Origin: Roseburia zhanii
GTDB taxonomy: Bacteria > Bacillota > Clostridia > Lachnospirales > Lachnospiraceae
NCBI RefSeq assembly: GCF_014287635.1
Contig: NZ_JACOPH010000013.1
Span: 21,953 to 85,952, forward strand
DNA length: 64,000 nucleotides
Reading direction: 5' to 3'
In this document: positions 62,235-64,000 of the stretch, piece by piece
Numbering within the stretch: the first letter of the stretch is position 1
Layout of the letters: the number at the start of each line of letters is the position of its first letter
The notes under the pieces: model-generated
What the model was told of the DNA's origin: nothing
Seen by the model: the letters and a program-made list of their open reading frames with translations, nothing else
Database searches by the model: none
Position numbers and translations under genes: made by a program

Positions 62235-64000
62235 TTTCCAGATATTCATGTCAGACAAGATAGACATGGTTATTTCAGTTGCGTTGCTTCCGGTAGCACC
62301 GCTATCGGCTCCGATGTTGGTAGCAAAAAAGTATGTATTATCTGCAGTTTCAAGTAAGCCCACAAACCATCCATTCACATCCTGACCATCCACACGGCCG
62401 GTTCCGGTCTTTCCGTAGAATGTTCCGGCATCGGAAGAGGAAAGGCAGATGGCATCTTTTACTGCATTGATATTTTCAGGGGCGAAGCCAAGGCTGTTAT
62501 TCTGCAGCCTGGTTAGAAGTTCGACCTGCTCTATTGGGGAAATCTTCAAGGAAGATTCCATCCAATAAGTGGAGAAATCACCACTTATATTTTCGTTTCC
62601 ATACCCAATTTCCTCAATATAGTTGGAAATGTTAGCGGCTCCAAGCTGTTCGTCCACAGATTCAAAATACCAATTCACGGAGGAATTCATTGCAGACTGT
62701 AAAGTCTGATCCGCATTCCATGCTTCAAATGGATAGGTTTCACCATTCCATGCAATGAACGAATTTTCCGGTGTAATGATCTCTTCTTCCAATCCGAACA
62801 GGGCATCATATATCTTGTAGGTGGAGTTTGGAGCAACTCGTAAGGTGGCATGCTCCATGTCGTGTATGCTCCATGCATCATTTTCTAAATCGTATAAAAC
62901 AAAGCTGCCTTCGTATTCTCCGAAGTATGTGGAGAGGTCTACATAGGAAACATTCTCAGAAGAGGAATCCCATTGGTAGTGGCTTCCGTCTGCTGCGTAT
63001 GTGGAAATAAAAGGTGCGAATCCAAGGAGAAGAACAGCAGTCAACATGAATGCAGTCATACCTTTTATTCTTTTCATAAATGTCGGTTTCTCATAAGAGG
63101 CAATGTTGATAATTCTTCGTTTCATCTGCTCCATGTTTCCACCAAGGCCGGCGGCAAACGGAAAAGGAGTAAGTGAAACCTTCTCTGCAAAGTTAATCAG
63201 TGTATTGCCATAATCTTCGTAAACATCCTCTTCAAGCATTTTCAAAACAGAAGTGTCACAGGCAACCTCTCTGTCATTACGCATTTCTTTCAGTGCGTAC
63301 CAGACAAGAGGATTGAACCAATATACTACCCCAGCAAGATTCATCAGATAACTGGCAACAGCATCTTTGTGCTTATAGTGCTGCAGTTCGTGCAACAGCA
63401 TATATCGCATATCGGATTCGTTGTAATCAGAGATCAGATGAATCGGCAGATAAATACATGGTGTCAAAAGTCCCACAATAATCGGGGATTTCAAAAATGC
63501 AGTACTATAAACAGGGATATTTCTGTGAATTCCTATTTCCTCCAAACATCGATGGTATAGTCTGCGTACTTCCGGGTTTTGAAGGGGAAGTGCAGATTTC
63601 TCCAAATTGCGTAGGCGGAGCGAGGATTTGATTACCAATATAATCATTGCAAAAATGCCTACAATCCATATCCCTAACAATATGTATCCGGCAATGGATG
63701 GTGCTTCGCTATTTACAGAAAGTGCGAAATCATTCATCCAGTCTGTATTTCCGGTCGGATGAATTCCCACAGCTTCTCCTATAGCGGTTGCGGTATCGGA
63801 AGTAGGAGAGCTTCTTAAGCTACTAAGCCACGAGAAGATTTGTGGAAATCCGATGAGGCGGAACGGTATAAAGGGAACTGTCAGCAACCCAAGAAGCAGG
63901 AACCACAGATTATACTGCATCCGGCTGGACAGGTTGTTTTTGAATATCCGCTTGGCTATCAAAAGAATTCCGATGATACCGCTGATAAATACATTGCATA
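62232..64000 (-). CDS. blaR1: BlaR1-type beta-lactam sensor / M56 metalloprotease, 5'-truncated by the window edge
   Basis: At least 589 residues; the frame stays open past a TTG at 63962 to the window edge (it reads CNVFISGIIGILLIAKRI), so the start is outside. The N-terminal membrane part holds the zinc-protease motif LLHELQHYKHKDA and NDREVACD. A last membrane helix (FMLTAVLLLGFAPFISTYAA) precedes an extracellular penicillin-binding domain with STYK, YGN and KTGTG motifs, as in BlaR1/MecR1 and class D beta-lactamases. It should sense beta-lactams and trigger BlaI cleavage. blaI is expected just beyond the edge; no beta-lactamase gene is visible. Confidence 0.92.
   Translation of the reverse strand, partial: CNVFISGIIGILLIAKRIFKNNLSSRMQYNLWFLLLGLLTVPFIPFRLIGFPQIFSWLSSLRSSPTSDTATAIGEAVGIHPTGNTDWMNDFALSVNSEAPSIAGYILLGIWIVGIFAMIILVIKSSLRLRNLEKSALPLQNPEVRRLYHRCLEEIGIHRNIPVYSTAFLKSPIIVGLLTPCIYLPIHLISDYNESDMRYMLLHELQHYKHKDAVASYLMNLAGVVYWFNPLVWYALKEMRNDREVACDTSVLKMLEEDVYEDYGNTLINFAEKVSLTPFPFAAGLGGNMEQMKRRIINIASYEKPTFMKRIKGMTAFMLTAVLLLGFAPFISTYAADGSHYQWDSSSENVSYVDLSTYFGEYEGSFVLYDLENDAWSIHDMEHATLRVAPNSTYKIYDALFGLEEEIITPENSFIAWNGETYPFEAWNADQTLQSAMNSSVNWYFESVDEQLGAANISNYIEEIGYGNENISGDFSTYWMESSLKISPIEQVELLTRLQNNSLGFAPENINAVKDAICLSSSDAGTFYGKTGTGRVDGQDVNGWFVGLLETADNTYFFATNIGADSGATGSNATEITMSILSDMNIWK

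Noticed and set aside
1..64000. CRISPR arrays, tRNA or rRNA genes
   Set aside because: No regularly spaced direct repeats and no tRNA cloverleaf or rRNA signature were found on reading either strand.

Overview
The window joins two kinds of DNA. Positions 1 to about 17,236 are the right-hand part of an integrative conjugative element (ICE) of the Tn916/Tn1549 type; its left end lies outside the window. Its GC content is visibly higher than that of the chromosome to its right. From about 17,250 to 64,000 is chromosome of a low-GC, anaerobic, spore-lineage Firmicute, most likely Lachnospiraceae (Roseburia/Agathobacter-like). That reading rests on YlmC/YmxH, a SpoVB-like flippase, a clustered gap-pgk-tpiA, a single-chain PurL, an OPT peptide transporter and a large secreted GH43-type mosaic protein. 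No tRNA, rRNA or CRISPR array was seen.

ICE part. A truncated topoisomerase III gene is followed by an ArdA-ArdC-YodL fusion, a protein sharing its basic C-terminal tail, a small transfer-assisting protein and a Cys-rich VLP protein. A lone HEPN-like gene and the relaxase and MobC genes follow on the minus strand. Two inverted copies of an oriT-like sequence (1579-1678 and 8408-8486) bracket this block. Next comes an XRE regulator and a probable lantibiotic-immunity cargo: HTH protein, response regulator, histidine kinase, ABC ATPase, two permeases and a lipoprotein, with four 11-bp repeats as a likely response-regulator operator. The element ends with a sigma-like factor, an HTH_16 protein, a structured non-coding stretch, an excisionase and a tyrosine integrase. 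It abuts the start codon of ychF.

Chromosomal part. ychF, ymxH, nrdR, a small unknown gene, yqeG, rpiB and efp run rightward. A ~287-bp long inverted-repeat element without a transposase sits between efp and a convergent spoVB-like gene. Then come a cysteine desulfurase with mnmA (tRNA 2-thiolation), ptsH-ptsI, a Cof-type HAD phosphatase, a PHP phosphatase (minus strand), gap, pgk and tpiA. The 1597-residue GH43-type protein, an OPT transporter with a PqqD-like protein, a CapA-like lipoprotein, gpmI and a Crh-like HPr paralogue follow. The last third holds a nuclease-helicase, a LysR regulator, purL, pcrA, a small acidic membrane protein, rlmD, three tandem paralogous lipoprotein or membrane-anchored genes, a membrane protein with BNR-like repeats, and a BlaR1-type sensor cut by the window edge.

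Most notable points: the paired inverted oriT-like sites with a hairpin conserved in position but not in sequence; the split of HPr functions between H15/K46 and no-His/Ser41 proteins; the 21.5-kb inverted-repeat element; RNA-level switches before the ICE sigma-like and integrase genes; and the uncharacterised triplet of lipoprotein paralogues next to BlaR1.
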